DNA from: Myroides sp. NP-2
Lineage (GTDB): Bacteria; Bacteroidota; Bacteroidia; Flavobacteriales; Flavobacteriaceae
Assembly (NCBI RefSeq): GCF_014145665.1
Contig: NZ_JACHTD010000012.1
Location: forward strand, 1-64,000
DNA length: 64,000 bases
Reading direction: 5' to 3'
Shown: one piece after another, positions 41,558 to 50,228 of the stretch
Numbering within the stretch: position 1 is the first letter of the stretch
Layout of the letters: each line of letters begins with the position of its first letter
Made by a program: the position numbers and the translations under genes
The notes under the pieces: generated by a model
Databases searched by the model: none
The model's input: only the letters and a program-made list of their open reading frames with translations
What the model was told of the DNA's origin: nothing

Positions 41558-44523
41558 TACGGTGGATGATGCTCCTGCTATTTGGGTTATCGCTTCCCTT
41601 ACTTTATGGGCAGACCACGGTCACAACGCGTTATACAACAGCAGATGGGCTGATTGCCAATGATGTTCGTGTTTTGCTCATGGACAGTAAAGGGATGCTC
41701 TGGATTGGATCACGAGCGGGCTTGAGCGTGAAAAAACAGGGGCGTATAGTAGTAGATGATGAAGCGCTCAAACATCGGTTTACCAATATAACCTCAATCG
41801 TTGAAGATGGAGATCAAGGAATTTGGGCGGGAAGTTATGGACAAGGGATTTTGTATAGAGGCAAAACAAAAACACAATTGTTCAACGCCGCAACGGGATT
41901 AGACGAAGATCGCATCAATTGTTTAGCTGTGTTTGACACAAAGTTGTATATCGGTACTTCGGAGGGAATTTCCATTATCGATATTCCTACACTTAAAATA
42001 GAGACCTTTTCTAAGCAGCATTCACTTGCTACCCCGAGTGCCGTATCGAGTTTTTACCAAAAGGATCACGCTATTTATGCAACCACTATCAATCACGGGG
42101 TGTTTAAAGTTGAAGCCGGACAATTGCATTCCATCGGAGATAAAAAAGAAGTTGTCGCTTCCTTTTTTGATCCCAAACGGCAAGAGTTATTGCTGGGATT
42201 GAAGTTCGCTCTTGAAATACAATCTCAGGGATCTCATGGCACTTCACTAAATAACAATGTAAAAGGGACTCGTTTTTTTCAAGCAATAGGGAATAAAGTT
42301 TTTTGGGTTAGTGCGGATATTCTCAATGAGGGCGGTGGTATTTATGCGTGGGATGGACATCACATAGAAAAACTCAATCAAACGTACGGCATAGAAAATA
42401 CGGATCTATACAGCTTAGCCTATGACAGTAAACGAAATTTTTTATACGTAGGGACTAAAGAACATGGATTATATCAAGTGGATTTAGGTTCGCCTTTGCG
42501 TTTTGATCCGCGATTCGGTCTTATTGATGCCCTAGTGGTACATGGGGAGTATATTCATGTTTTTGGAGCGAAAGGCTGGTGTGTTGTCCATCAAAATAAA
42601 ATCGTTCAAACTAAAGGAAAAGAGGCTTTTAAGTCGTTTCAATTGGCGAATAATAAACCGTTTATTGGTGTGACTACTCGTGAAAATAACTTTTTCGAAA
42701 TAGAACACCGCATTCTCGCCAATCAGATTAAGTTTTACAAAGCCGTTGTCCATGCAGATGCCCTATGGGTAAGCACTAATATTGGTTTTTTCCAACTAAC
42801 CTTAGATGGACAGCTAAAGCAATATGCTGGCATTCACACCTATCAATTTGATTTTTTCCACAATCAACTCGTTGAAACTGATCCCTATGGAGGAGTTAGA
42901 GTGTATGATGATTTAACCACTTTCGACTACCAATACTTCGATCGATCGGATGGAGCTTTTGTTCCACGCGATATCGTTGATATGAAAGAGGTAGAGGGAA
43001 AGCTGTACCTAGCAGGCGCTTTGGATGGTTTGTATGTCTATGAAAACAACCAGTTTCGCTCACTCTATCAAGAGGGAGTATTTGTAGAAAATAGATTAAA
43101 ACACCTAAAAAAAGGTGATGGTGCGCAATTGTATGTGGCTACAGATTTTGGCGATGTATATTGCTTGGACCTCAGTGATTCACAACCTAAAGTAAAATTT
43201 AAAATCGAACAAGAGTCTATCCTAGGACACGGAATTACGTTCTTGGAGTACGTTGATCATCAGTTGTATATTGGAACAAATGTGGGGGGCACCGTATTAG
43301 ATAACAAAGGAACATTTCTGTTTAATAAAGAACAAGGTTTGGATAATTACGCAATAAAAAGCAGTGGTATTATAGGTCCGAACTTAGTTTTAGGTACAGA
43401 GAAAGGATTATACACCTTAGATCGGCGTCACTTTAATTCCCAACCAATACAGTATAATTTAGTTATTTCTTCAGTAAAAGTTAATGAAACCCTTTTGGAA
43501 CTTAAGCAAGGACAACTCTTAACCGAAAAAAAACTGGTTTTGCCCAATTATCAAAATTCTATTTTTGTTGATTTTGTTTTACTAGGAGCAAAATATCCCG
43601 ATAAATTAAAGTTTCAATATCGAGTAAAACCTACGGAACAATGGATTAATTTAGAGCAACCTTCCTTGACCTTACACTATTTGAATGCGGGAAAATACCC
43701 GATTGAAATTAGAATTTACGACTATAATAATGGAAGCGAACAAATCGAATTGTTGCTAGATGTTACGATAAAACCTCCCTTTTACTACAGCTGGTGGTTT
43801 TTTAGTGTGGTGGGATTGGTTGTGATAGGGATTGTGATGCTGATCTTCAGGCGACTCAAACGACAGCAGGAGATAAAGGATAAACAGTTGCGTTTTGAAA
43901 AGAAAGTAGCAGAATTAAAAGTGCTCTCCGTGCGCAGTCAGTTGAATACCCATTTTATTTTTAATGTATTGAGTTCGTTTCAGTACTTTATTATTGCACA
44001 TAAAGAAGAGGAAGCCCTGTACTATCTGGAGCGATTTGCTTCTTTAATACGCAAAACACTCAATCTCTCTATGGTTGAACAAGTGAGTGTTAAGGATGAG
44101 ATCGACTATATTGAGGGGTATTTTGAATTGGAAAATATGCGTTTAGACGAGCGTGTGCAGTTGGAAATCACTGTAGAGAAGCATTTGAATTTGCATCAGA
44201 TTACGATTCCACCCCTGTTGTTACAGCCTTTTGTAGAAAATAGCTTGGTACACGCTTTTCCTGAAAGTATTGAACACCCAAAATTGCACATTAATATTTA
44301 CCAAAAGCAAGCGGATGTTATCCTAGAGGTAATCGACAATGGAATCGGAAATCAACAAGACTTACAACAACGAGCAACTCACGAATCAAAAGGGTTGTAT
44401 TTGGTGAAAGAACGCATGAAAATGATTCAGGCGTATTTAGATGAGCACTTGACTATTCAATCTACTGAGACGGGGACCCGCGTTCGCTTAGTGTTGAAGG
44501 ATGCGATTCAGGTAAAGAATTAA
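41554..44523 (+). CDS. Sensor histidine kinase with propeller domain
   Basis: A 989-residue membrane kinase. In order: signal peptide (1-20), periplasmic two-component propeller repeats ('YTTADGLIANDVRVLLMDSKGMLWIGSRAGL' and others, to about 620), a Y_Y_Y-like beta domain (640-740), one membrane helix ('WWFFSVVGLVVIGIVMLIF', about 747-768) and a His_kinase domain with the phospho-His region 'RSQLNTHFIFNVLSSFQYF' near 797-815, N box 'LLLQPFVENSLVHAF' and G box 'GIGNQQD'. It senses an unknown extracytoplasmic signal and partners the LytTR regulator. Confidence 0.95.
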   Translation: MIRWMMLLLFGLSLPLLYGQTTVTTRYTTADGLIANDVRVLLMDSKGMLWIGSRAGLSVKKQGRIVVDDEALKHRFTNITSIVEDGDQGIWAGSYGQGILYRGKTKTQLFNAATGLDEDRINCLAVFDTKLYIGTSEGISIIDIPTLKIETFSKQHSLATPSAVSSFYQKDHAIYATTINHGVFKVEAGQLHSIGDKKEVVASFFDPKRQELLLGLKFALEIQSQGSHGTSLNNNVKGTRFFQAIGNKVFWVSADILNEGGGIYAWDGHHIEKLNQTYGIENTDLYSLAYDSKRNFLYVGTKEHGLYQVDLGSPLRFDPRFGLIDALVVHGEYIHVFGAKGWCVVHQNKIVQTKGKEAFKSFQLANNKPFIGVTTRENNFFEIEHRILANQIKFYKAVVHADALWVSTNIGFFQLTLDGQLKQYAGIHTYQFDFFHNQLVETDPYGGVRVYDDLTTFDYQYFDRSDGAFVPRDIVDMKEVEGKLYLAGALDGLYVYENNQFRSLYQEGVFVENRLKHLKKGDGAQLYVATDFGDVYCLDLSDSQPKVKFKIEQESILGHGITFLEYVDHQLYIGTNVGGTVLDNKGTFLFNKEQGLDNYAIKSSGIIGPNLVLGTEKGLYTLDRRHFNSQPIQYNLVISSVKVNETLLELKQGQLLTEKKLVLPNYQNSIFVDFVLLGAKYPDKLKFQYRVKPTEQWINLEQPSLTLHYLNAGKYPIEIRIYDYNNGSEQIELLLDVTIKPPFYYSWWFFSVVGLVVIGIVMLIFRRLKRQQEIKDKQLRFEKKVAELKVLSVRSQLNTHFIFNVLSSFQYFIIAHKEEEALYYLERFASLIRKTLNLSMVEQVSVKDEIDYIEGYFELENMRLDERVQLEITVEKHLNLHQITIPPLLLQPFVENSLVHAFPESIEHPKLHINIYQKQADVILEVIDNGIGNQQDLQQRATHESKGLYLVKERMKMIQAYLDEHLTIQSTETGTRVRLVLKDAIQVKN

Positions 44524-44639
44524 CTCGTCAATTATTTGTTAATAAAACTCGAGAAAGCAAGAAAGGATCGTATTATTGCTAAAATGGCTAGTAAGCTGCT
44601 GTTATTCAGTAGCGCGCTATAGATTTTATTTTAAAACTC

Positions 44640-45779
44640 ATGAAGGGAAGATTGTTTTTTGTAGCCATTTTTGTGGCGTATTTTTTAGCTAATTTGTATT
44701 TAGGATTTCGCGTTTATCCATTAGTGGAGCATAAGATCTGGAGTATTCAGGTCATCTATGGTGTGGCGGTGGCTTTTCTGATTGTCTCGCCAATTTTGTT
44801 TTTTGCGTTGAGAAAACGCATTAGCGTACCAGAGACCGCTATTTTATATAAAGTGGGAACGGGCTGGCTAATGTTGATCATCTATTCGTTTCTTCTTGCC
44901 CTAGTTTCAGAACTTGTCATAGCTATTTGGGGCAATCATTTCGCGACTTTTAGTGGGGGACTGCTCGTTTTACCTCAATTACAAGCGTGGATTATTGTGC
45001 TAGGTACAGCACTTATAGCAGGTATTGGCAATGTCAATTACTACCGTAAGAAAGTTGTTACTTTGCATTTAGAGACCGTTAAACCGTTGGCTGAGCCTAT
45101 TAAAATGGTTGTATTAAGTGATTTACACTTAGGTCATGCAATTAGCAGACGTGAATTGAAGCGCTGGATTGCCTTTATTAACGAACAAGATGCTGACGTT
45201 GTGTTATTTGCAGGGGATATCATTGACAATAGTCTGTTGCCTTTGACGTATTATAAGTTGGATGAGTTATTGCGGGAAATTAAAAGTAAACACGGAGTTT
45301 ACGCCTGTTTGGGTAATCACGAGTATTTGGCGAATGTCGAAATGAGTCTTGCTTTTTTGCGCAAAGCCAATATTACTGTTTTGCGCGATGAGGTGGTGAA
45401 TATAGGTCCTCTACAGCTTATCGGAAGAGATGATAAATCCAATCCTCACCGCAAAGCGCTATGCGATTTGGTTCAACCCCAACCCAATGTAATACAGATT
45501 GTCTTGGATCACCAACCCTATGACTTAGCACAAGCGGCAGAACAACACCTTGATTTTCAGTTTTCAGGACACACCCATCGCGGGCAAGTTTGGCCTTTTT
45601 CGTGGATTACAGACTATTTGTTTGAACAATCTCACGGCTATGTAAAGAAGGGAACAACCCAGTTTTACGTTAGTTCAGGCCTTGGGATTTGGGGTGGAAG
45701 ATACCGCATTGGTACTCAATCTGAGTATGTGGTAGCCACAATAAATGCCAACTGCAATGATAAGAAAGAGGAAGCTTAA
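44640..45779 (+). CDS. Membrane metallophosphoesterase (YkuE-like)
   Basis: A 379-residue protein. Residues 1-140 hold about four membrane helices; the catalytic domain faces the cytoplasm or periplasm and has all metal motifs: 'VVLSDLHLGH' (D-x-H), 'LFAGDIIDN' (GD), 'YACLGNHEYL' (GNHE), 'LDHQPYDL' and 'FSGHTHRGQVWPF' (GHxH). Enzymes of this group hydrolyse phosphoesters, some in lipid or nucleotide metabolism; the substrate cannot be told. Not clearly operonic with the kinase gene (116 nt gap). Confidence 0.92.
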   Translation: MKGRLFFVAIFVAYFLANLYLGFRVYPLVEHKIWSIQVIYGVAVAFLIVSPILFFALRKRISVPETAILYKVGTGWLMLIIYSFLLALVSELVIAIWGNHFATFSGGLLVLPQLQAWIIVLGTALIAGIGNVNYYRKKVVTLHLETVKPLAEPIKMVVLSDLHLGHAISRRELKRWIAFINEQDADVVLFAGDIIDNSLLPLTYYKLDELLREIKSKHGVYACLGNHEYLANVEMSLAFLRKANITVLRDEVVNIGPLQLIGRDDKSNPHRKALCDLVQPQPNVIQIVLDHQPYDLAQAAEQHLDFQFSGHTHRGQVWPFSWITDYLFEQSHGYVKKGTTQFYVSSGLGIWGGRYRIGTQSEYVVATINANCNDKKEEA

Positions 45780-45813
45780 AATAGACGCCCTTTTTTAATG
45801 GAGAATAAAAGGT

Positions 45814-45821
45814 TATTTTTG
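45814..45821 (+). promoter_or_regulatory. -7 promoter element of the Uup-like gene
   Basis: TATTTTTG matches TAnnTTTG and lies 16 nt before the GTG start codon, which predicts a very short leader. Confidence 0.5.
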
Positions 45822-45837
45822 TCAAAATTTTGTTGAA

Positions 45838-47697
45838 GTGAATTATTTATCAGTAGAAAATATATCGAAATCTTTTGGGGCACATACTTTGTTTGAAAAT
45901 GTGTCATTTGGTATTAATAAAGATCAAAAGATTGCTTTTGTTGCAAAAAATGGATCAGGGAAGACGACCATTTTGCGAATATTAACCGGTGCCGATGATC
46001 CCGATCAAGGACAAGTGGTCATGCGCAAGGGAATTCGCATGGAGTTTTTATCTCAAGAACCCAATCTTCAAGATGAATTGACCATTGAAGAAAGTATTTT
46101 CGCCTCGGATAACGAAGTTTTGACGGTTATTGAAGCTTATGAAAAGGCATTGGAAAACCCTGAAGATCAAGAGGCGTATCAAAAGGCTTTTGAGCAAATG
46201 GAGATTCACAACGCTTGGGATTTCGAAACTCAATACAAGCAAATTCTTTCCAAACTGAAACTCGACGATTTAAAGTTGAAAGTGAAAACGCTATCAGGTG
46301 GACAGCGAAAACGCTTGGCTCTGGCAATTATCTTAATCAATAAACCCGATTTGTTGATCCTCGATGAGCCAACCAACCACTTGGACTTAGAAATGATCGA
46401 ATGGTTGGAAAACTATTTTGCAAAAGAGAATATTACATTGTTTATGGTGACCCACGACCGCTTTTTCTTGGAAAATGTGTGTAATGAGATCATTGAGTTA
46501 GACAATGGAATTATCTATCAATATAAAGGCAATTATTCGTACTACTTAGAGAAAAAGGAAGAGCGAATAGCCGCAGAAAATGCCAGCATTGACAAAGCAC
46601 AGAATTTATTTGTCAAAGAGTTGTCGTGGATGCGAAGACAACCCAAAGCGCGTACGACGAAATCCAAATCGCGTATTGACGACTTCTACGTCATCAAAGA
46701 AAAAGCCCATAGCAGAAGAAAAGAGCACCAAGTAGAGTTGGAAATCAATATGGAACGCATGGGAAGTAAGGTGGTCGAATTGCACAAGTTGAACAAATCG
46801 TTTAACGGCAAGGTGATTCTAAAGGATTTTAGCTATATGTTTAATAGGGGAGAACGCATTGGAATCATTGGAAAAAATGGTTCAGGAAAATCGACCTTTT
46901 TAAATATCTTAACCCAATCGATCAAACCTGATACAGGAAAAGTCGTGATTGGTGAGACCATTAAGATTGGTTACTATACCCAAGGCGGAATCAACGTTAA
47001 ACCTGAACAAAAGGTAATTGATGTAATTAAGGAGTTTGGTGAGTATATTCCCTTAGCCAAAGGACGTTCTATTTCGGCAGGACAGCTTTTGGAACGCTTC
47101 TTATTCGATCGCAAGAAACAACATGACTTTGTGGAGAAATTAAGTGGAGGAGAGTTAAAGCGCTTGTATTTGTGTACCGTTTTGATTCAAAACCCCAATT
47201 TCTTGATTCTCGATGAACCAACCAACGATTTGGATATCGTAACGTTAAACGTTTTAGAGAGCTTTTTGTTAGATTATCCTGGCTGTTTAGTTGTGGTTTC
47301 TCACGACCGTTATTTTATGGATAAGATTGTCGACCACTTATTTGTGTTTAGAGGTGATGGAGAAATTGAAGATTTCCCTGGAAACTATTCCGATTTTAGA
47401 GCCTATGAGGACAGTATAGAACCCGTGAAGGAAGAAGGTCCGAAAGAAAAAGTCAACTGGAAGGAAAATCAAGTGAAAAATGGCCTGACGTTTCAAGAAC
47501 AAAAAGAATTGCAAAAAACAGAACGGGAGATGGCAAAGTTAGAAGAGCAGAAACAACAAATTGAAAAGGAATTTGCCGATGGAAAAGTGAGTGATGATCA
47601 AATTGAAACCAAGGCAAAAGAACTTCAAAAGATAATAAAAGAACTCGAAGAAAAAGAAGAAAAGTGGTTTGAATTATCAGCCAAAATGGAGGAGTAA
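45838..47697 (+). CDS. ABC-F family ATPase, Uup-like
   Basis: A 619-residue protein with two ATP-binding cassettes and no membrane domain. First cassette: Walker A 'AKNGSGKTT', signature 'LSGGQRKRLAL', Walker B 'LLILDEPTNHLDL'; second: 'GKNGSGKST' near residue 345, 'LSGGELKRLYL' and 'FLILDEPTNDLDI'. A linker of about 80 residues and a C-terminal coiled coil (about 555-619) place it near Uup, which binds nucleic acid or ribosomes. The start codon is GTG 45838. Confidence 0.93.
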   Translation: MNYLSVENISKSFGAHTLFENVSFGINKDQKIAFVAKNGSGKTTILRILTGADDPDQGQVVMRKGIRMEFLSQEPNLQDELTIEESIFASDNEVLTVIEAYEKALENPEDQEAYQKAFEQMEIHNAWDFETQYKQILSKLKLDDLKLKVKTLSGGQRKRLALAIILINKPDLLILDEPTNHLDLEMIEWLENYFAKENITLFMVTHDRFFLENVCNEIIELDNGIIYQYKGNYSYYLEKKEERIAAENASIDKAQNLFVKELSWMRRQPKARTTKSKSRIDDFYVIKEKAHSRRKEHQVELEINMERMGSKVVELHKLNKSFNGKVILKDFSYMFNRGERIGIIGKNGSGKSTFLNILTQSIKPDTGKVVIGETIKIGYYTQGGINVKPEQKVIDVIKEFGEYIPLAKGRSISAGQLLERFLFDRKKQHDFVEKLSGGELKRLYLCTVLIQNPNFLILDEPTNDLDIVTLNVLESFLLDYPGCLVVVSHDRYFMDKIVDHLFVFRGDGEIEDFPGNYSDFRAYEDSIEPVKEEGPKEKVNWKENQVKNGLTFQEQKELQKTEREMAKLEEQKQQIEKEFADGKVSDDQIETKAKELQKIIKELEEKEEKWFELSAKMEE

Positions 47698-47715
47698 TTT
47701 TCGAGGTAAAAAAAG

Positions 47716-47758
47716 ACAAAAAGAGGACTAAAAAAAGCGTTTTAGTTCTCTTTTTTAT
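47716..47758 (+). terminator. Terminator after the Uup-like gene
   Basis: Stem AAAAAGAGGACTAAAA / TTTTAGTTCTCTTTTT with one G-T pair and a T run. Confidence 0.75.
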
Positions 47759-47930
47759 TTTTTGAAACTGATTTAAGCTATAAAATATAGTAAAATTTTA
47801 AGATTTTCACAAGGGTTTAAATGTTAAAGTTTTTTCTTGTATCTCTTTGTTAATCAGTGTTTGTGTGTAAACGTAAGGTTAAGGGAATGTAATTTAACGA
47901 TTAAAAAATAGGCAGATTTAAAAAAGGAGG

Positions 47931-47938
47931 TAACTTTG
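47931..47938 (+). promoter_or_regulatory. -7 promoter element of the lysozyme-like gene
   Basis: TAACTTTG matches TAnnTTTG. It lies just before the GTG at 47943, which argues for ATG 47985 as the start codon. Confidence 0.45.
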
Positions 47939-47984
47939 CGGAGTGAAATTTCAAGTGGTGACAGGGCTTGAGAAATTAATTTTA

Positions 47985-48635
47985 ATGAGGAAAAAATGTT
48001 CTTTTTTTATTGGCTTATTACTGCTATTAGGTGGAGTTTTTTCGGGTTTTAAAAAGTACGAAGTTATACTTTTAGAACAGTATAAAATACTTCCCGATGA
48101 AGCGCTGTCTTACCATCTTCCAGAAGAGAAAATGACGAAGGAAGTAAAGACAGATGAATTAGCCGTAATACCATTTACAGGGAAAACCTACATTGGTTTT
48201 AAACAAGCATTAGGTGCTAGAGAATCTAATGGATTGTATCGAATTGTCAACTCGTATGGTTACATCGGAAAATACCAATTCGGAAGGTTAGCTCTAAGAT
48301 CAATAGGGATTTTTGATTCTGAAGAGTTTTTGAATGATCCGCAATTACAGGAAAAAGCATTTGATGCCCTGATTGCAAAAAACAAGTGGATTCTTAGAAA
48401 TGAGATTAAAACGTACGAAGGACGAAGAATCGACGGGATCAGAATCACAGAGTCAGGTATACTGGCTGCGGCACACTTAGGTGGAGCAGGATCTGTGAGA
48501 AAATATTTGAAAAGTAATGGAGCTAATTCATTTAGCGATGGATATGGGACATCAATCAAATCCTACTTGAAAAAGTTTAGTGGATATGATGTTTCGGAGA
48601 TTGATCCAGAGAAGAATGCGTTAGTCATGCTGTAA
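47985..48635 (+). CDS. Lysozyme-like peptidoglycan-active protein
   Basis: A 216-residue envelope protein with an N-terminal signal or anchor ('CSFFIGLLLLLGGVFSGF'). From about residue 65 it has a transglycosylase-like fold: 'FKQALGARESNGLYRIVNSYGYIGKYQFG' with a candidate catalytic Glu80, 'NKWILRNEIKTYEG', 'ITESGILAAAHLGGAGSVRKYLKSNG' and 'DGYGTSIKSYLKKFSGYD'. Similar proteins are widespread in Flavobacteriia. Peptidoglycan cleavage is inferred from the fold pattern. Confidence 0.8.
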   Translation: MRKKCSFFIGLLLLLGGVFSGFKKYEVILLEQYKILPDEALSYHLPEEKMTKEVKTDELAVIPFTGKTYIGFKQALGARESNGLYRIVNSYGYIGKYQFGRLALRSIGIFDSEEFLNDPQLQEKAFDALIAKNKWILRNEIKTYEGRRIDGIRITESGILAAAHLGGAGSVRKYLKSNGANSFSDGYGTSIKSYLKKFSGYDVSEIDPEKNALVML

Positions 48636-48640
48636 AAAGT

Positions 48641-48677
48641 AAAAGCTGTCTGTTGATACAGGCAGCTTTTTTTTTAT
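48641..48677 (+). terminator. Terminator after the lysozyme-like gene
   Basis: Stem AAAAGCTGTCTG / CAGGCAGCTTTT (one mismatch) followed by a run of T, 6 nt after the stop codon. Confidence 0.85.
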
Positions 48678-48707
48678 TTGGTCAACTAAAATTAATTCCT
48701 ACCTTTA
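48678..48707 (+). promoter_or_regulatory. Promoter of the trp leader-trpB unit
   Basis: TTG (48678-48680) and TACCTTTA (48700-48707), spaced by 19 nt, with one mismatch to TAnnTTTG. The leader peptide starts 20 nt downstream. Confidence 0.5.
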
Positions 48708-48726
48708 CACCGTAAAAATAACAGAA

Positions 48727-48822
48727 ATGAATTTTAAACATACAAACAATTGGTGGTGGAGCAACTTACGTCAAGACGTCGTGAGCTGTCCTGCTATTGG
48801 TATGTATGAAGAAAAAATATAA
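48727..48822 (+). CDS. trpL: trp operon leader peptide
   Basis: A 31-codon ORF that reads MNFKHTNNWWWSNLRQDVV and ends KI. Three consecutive Trp codons (48751-48759) are the hallmark of an attenuation leader: ribosomes stall there when charged tRNA-Trp is scarce. The ORF lies between a promoter and a factor-independent terminator upstream of trpB. Confidence 0.88.
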   Translation: MNFKHTNNWWWSNLRQDVVSCPAIGMYEEKI

Positions 48823-48883
48823 GGAAACGAATATATTATTCCTACACCTCTAAGGGCTTGTCATCACGACAAGCCCTTTTTTT
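48768..48883 (+). promoter_or_regulatory. Tryptophan attenuator
   Basis: The terminator is AAGGGCTTGTC / GACAAGCCCTT (48852-48878) plus a T run to 48883. An upstream segment GTCGTGA (48778-48784), 18 nt past the Trp codons, is complementary to TCACGAC (48864-48870) in the terminator loop and 3' arm, and could act as the antiterminator. Small arms ACGTC / GACGT (48768-48779) could block that pairing. When Trp is low, stalling would free the antiterminator and allow trpB expression. Pairings were found by eye. Confidence 0.75.
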
Positions 48884-48929
48884 GTGCCCAAAAATTAAAA
48901 ACAAACCTATTTATTAAATCAGAATCAAG

Positions 48930-50111
48930 ATGAAGTATCAAGTAAATCAAGCAGGATTTTATGGCGATTTTGGAGGTGCTTTTATACCTCCAGCTTTAGA
49001 GCCAATTGTCAGTGAATTGCAAGCCGTGTATTTAGAAATAATGAACGAGCCAACCTTTCAAGCTGAGTATCAAAAGCTATTAGCCGATTATGTAGGGCGA
49101 CCAACGCCTTTGTACTATGCCGCGCGTTTATCGGCTCTGTACAACACAAAAGTGTATCTAAAGCGAGAAGATTTATGCCATACTGGAGCGCATAAGATCA
49201 ACAATACCATTGGTCAAGTATTACTGGCGAAGCGCTTAGGTAAAAAGAAAATTATTGCTGAAACTGGTGCTGGACAACACGGTGTGGCGACAGCAACAGT
49301 ATGTGCCTTAGCTGGTTTAGAATGTGTGGTGTTTATGGGAGCTACTGATATTGAACGTCAGGCACCCAATGTAGCGCGTATGAAAATGTTAGGCGCTGAG
49401 GTTCGCCCAGCTAAAACAGGTACACAAACGTTAAAAGAAGCAGTAGATGAGGCTTTGCTCTACTGGATTGAAAATCCAACGGATACCTATTATCTAATCG
49501 GATCTGTAGTCGGACCTCATCCATACCCTGATATGGTTGGACGTTTTCAATCGGTGATCTCCAAAGAAATTCAACAGCAGTTACTAGAGAAAGAAGGGGT
49601 GGATAAACCCAACTATGTCGTGGCTAGTGTAGGGGGTGGAAGTAATGCTACAGGTGCGTTCTACTCCTTTTTGGAAGACCCAACTGTGCAGTTGATCGTT
49701 GCAGAAGGCGGCGGTAGGGGAGTTAATACCTCACAAACGGCAGCTACCTCGTTTTTAGGCAAGCCAGGGATTCTTCACGGTAGTAATACCTTGTTCATGC
49801 AAGATGAAGCAGGACAACCGCTAGAAGCCTATTCTATTTCAGCTGGATTGGATTATCCCGGTTTTGGACCGTTGTTCGCCTTGATGAAACAACAAGGGCG
49901 CGCTGAATTCTTTGCCATCAAAGATGAAGAAGCCATGGAAGCCGGATTGGAACTGTGTAAATTGGAGGGAATCATCTCCGCCATCGAAAGTTCACACGCC
50001 CTAGCCGCGCTCAAACACAAAACATTTTTGCCCACAGATATCGTAGTGGTTAACCTTTCCGGTAGAGGAGATAAGGATTTACAAAACTACACCAACTACT
50101 TTCAATTGTAG
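48930..50111 (+). CDS. trpB: Tryptophan synthase beta chain
   Basis: A 393-residue PLP enzyme that joins indole and L-serine to tryptophan. It has the PLP lysine Lys89 in 'EDLCHTGAHKINNTIGQ', the catalytic 'AETGAGQHGVATA', 'FMGATDIERQAPNVARMKMLGA' and the phosphate loop 'VGGGSNATG'. This is the TrpB1 form, which usually pairs with TrpA. No trpA, trpC, trpD, trpE, trpF or trpG lies next to it: the gene stands alone behind its own Trp attenuator and before a terminator. Confidence 0.97.
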   Translation: MKYQVNQAGFYGDFGGAFIPPALEPIVSELQAVYLEIMNEPTFQAEYQKLLADYVGRPTPLYYAARLSALYNTKVYLKREDLCHTGAHKINNTIGQVLLAKRLGKKKIIAETGAGQHGVATATVCALAGLECVVFMGATDIERQAPNVARMKMLGAEVRPAKTGTQTLKEAVDEALLYWIENPTDTYYLIGSVVGPHPYPDMVGRFQSVISKEIQQQLLEKEGVDKPNYVVASVGGGSNATGAFYSFLEDPTVQLIVAEGGGRGVNTSQTAATSFLGKPGILHGSNTLFMQDEAGQPLEAYSISAGLDYPGFGPLFALMKQQGRAEFFAIKDEEAMEAGLELCKLEGIISAIESSHALAALKHKTFLPTDIVVVNLSGRGDKDLQNYTNYFQL

Positions 50112-50119
50112 TTTTTCAG

Positions 50120-50150
50120 AAAAAAGCCCAGCAACACTGCTGGGCTTTTA
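50120..50150. terminator. Terminator of trpB
   Basis: Stem AAAAGCCCAGCA / TGCTGGGCTTTT (50122-50149) with a four-base loop; A and T runs on both sides allow use by the convergent RiPP operon. Confidence 0.88.
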
Positions 50151-50228
50151 ACATTTAATCCCAGGACTAAGACGATGAAGTGCAACAAGATAATCGAATG
50201 TCCTAAGGAAACTCAAACCAATCTGATA

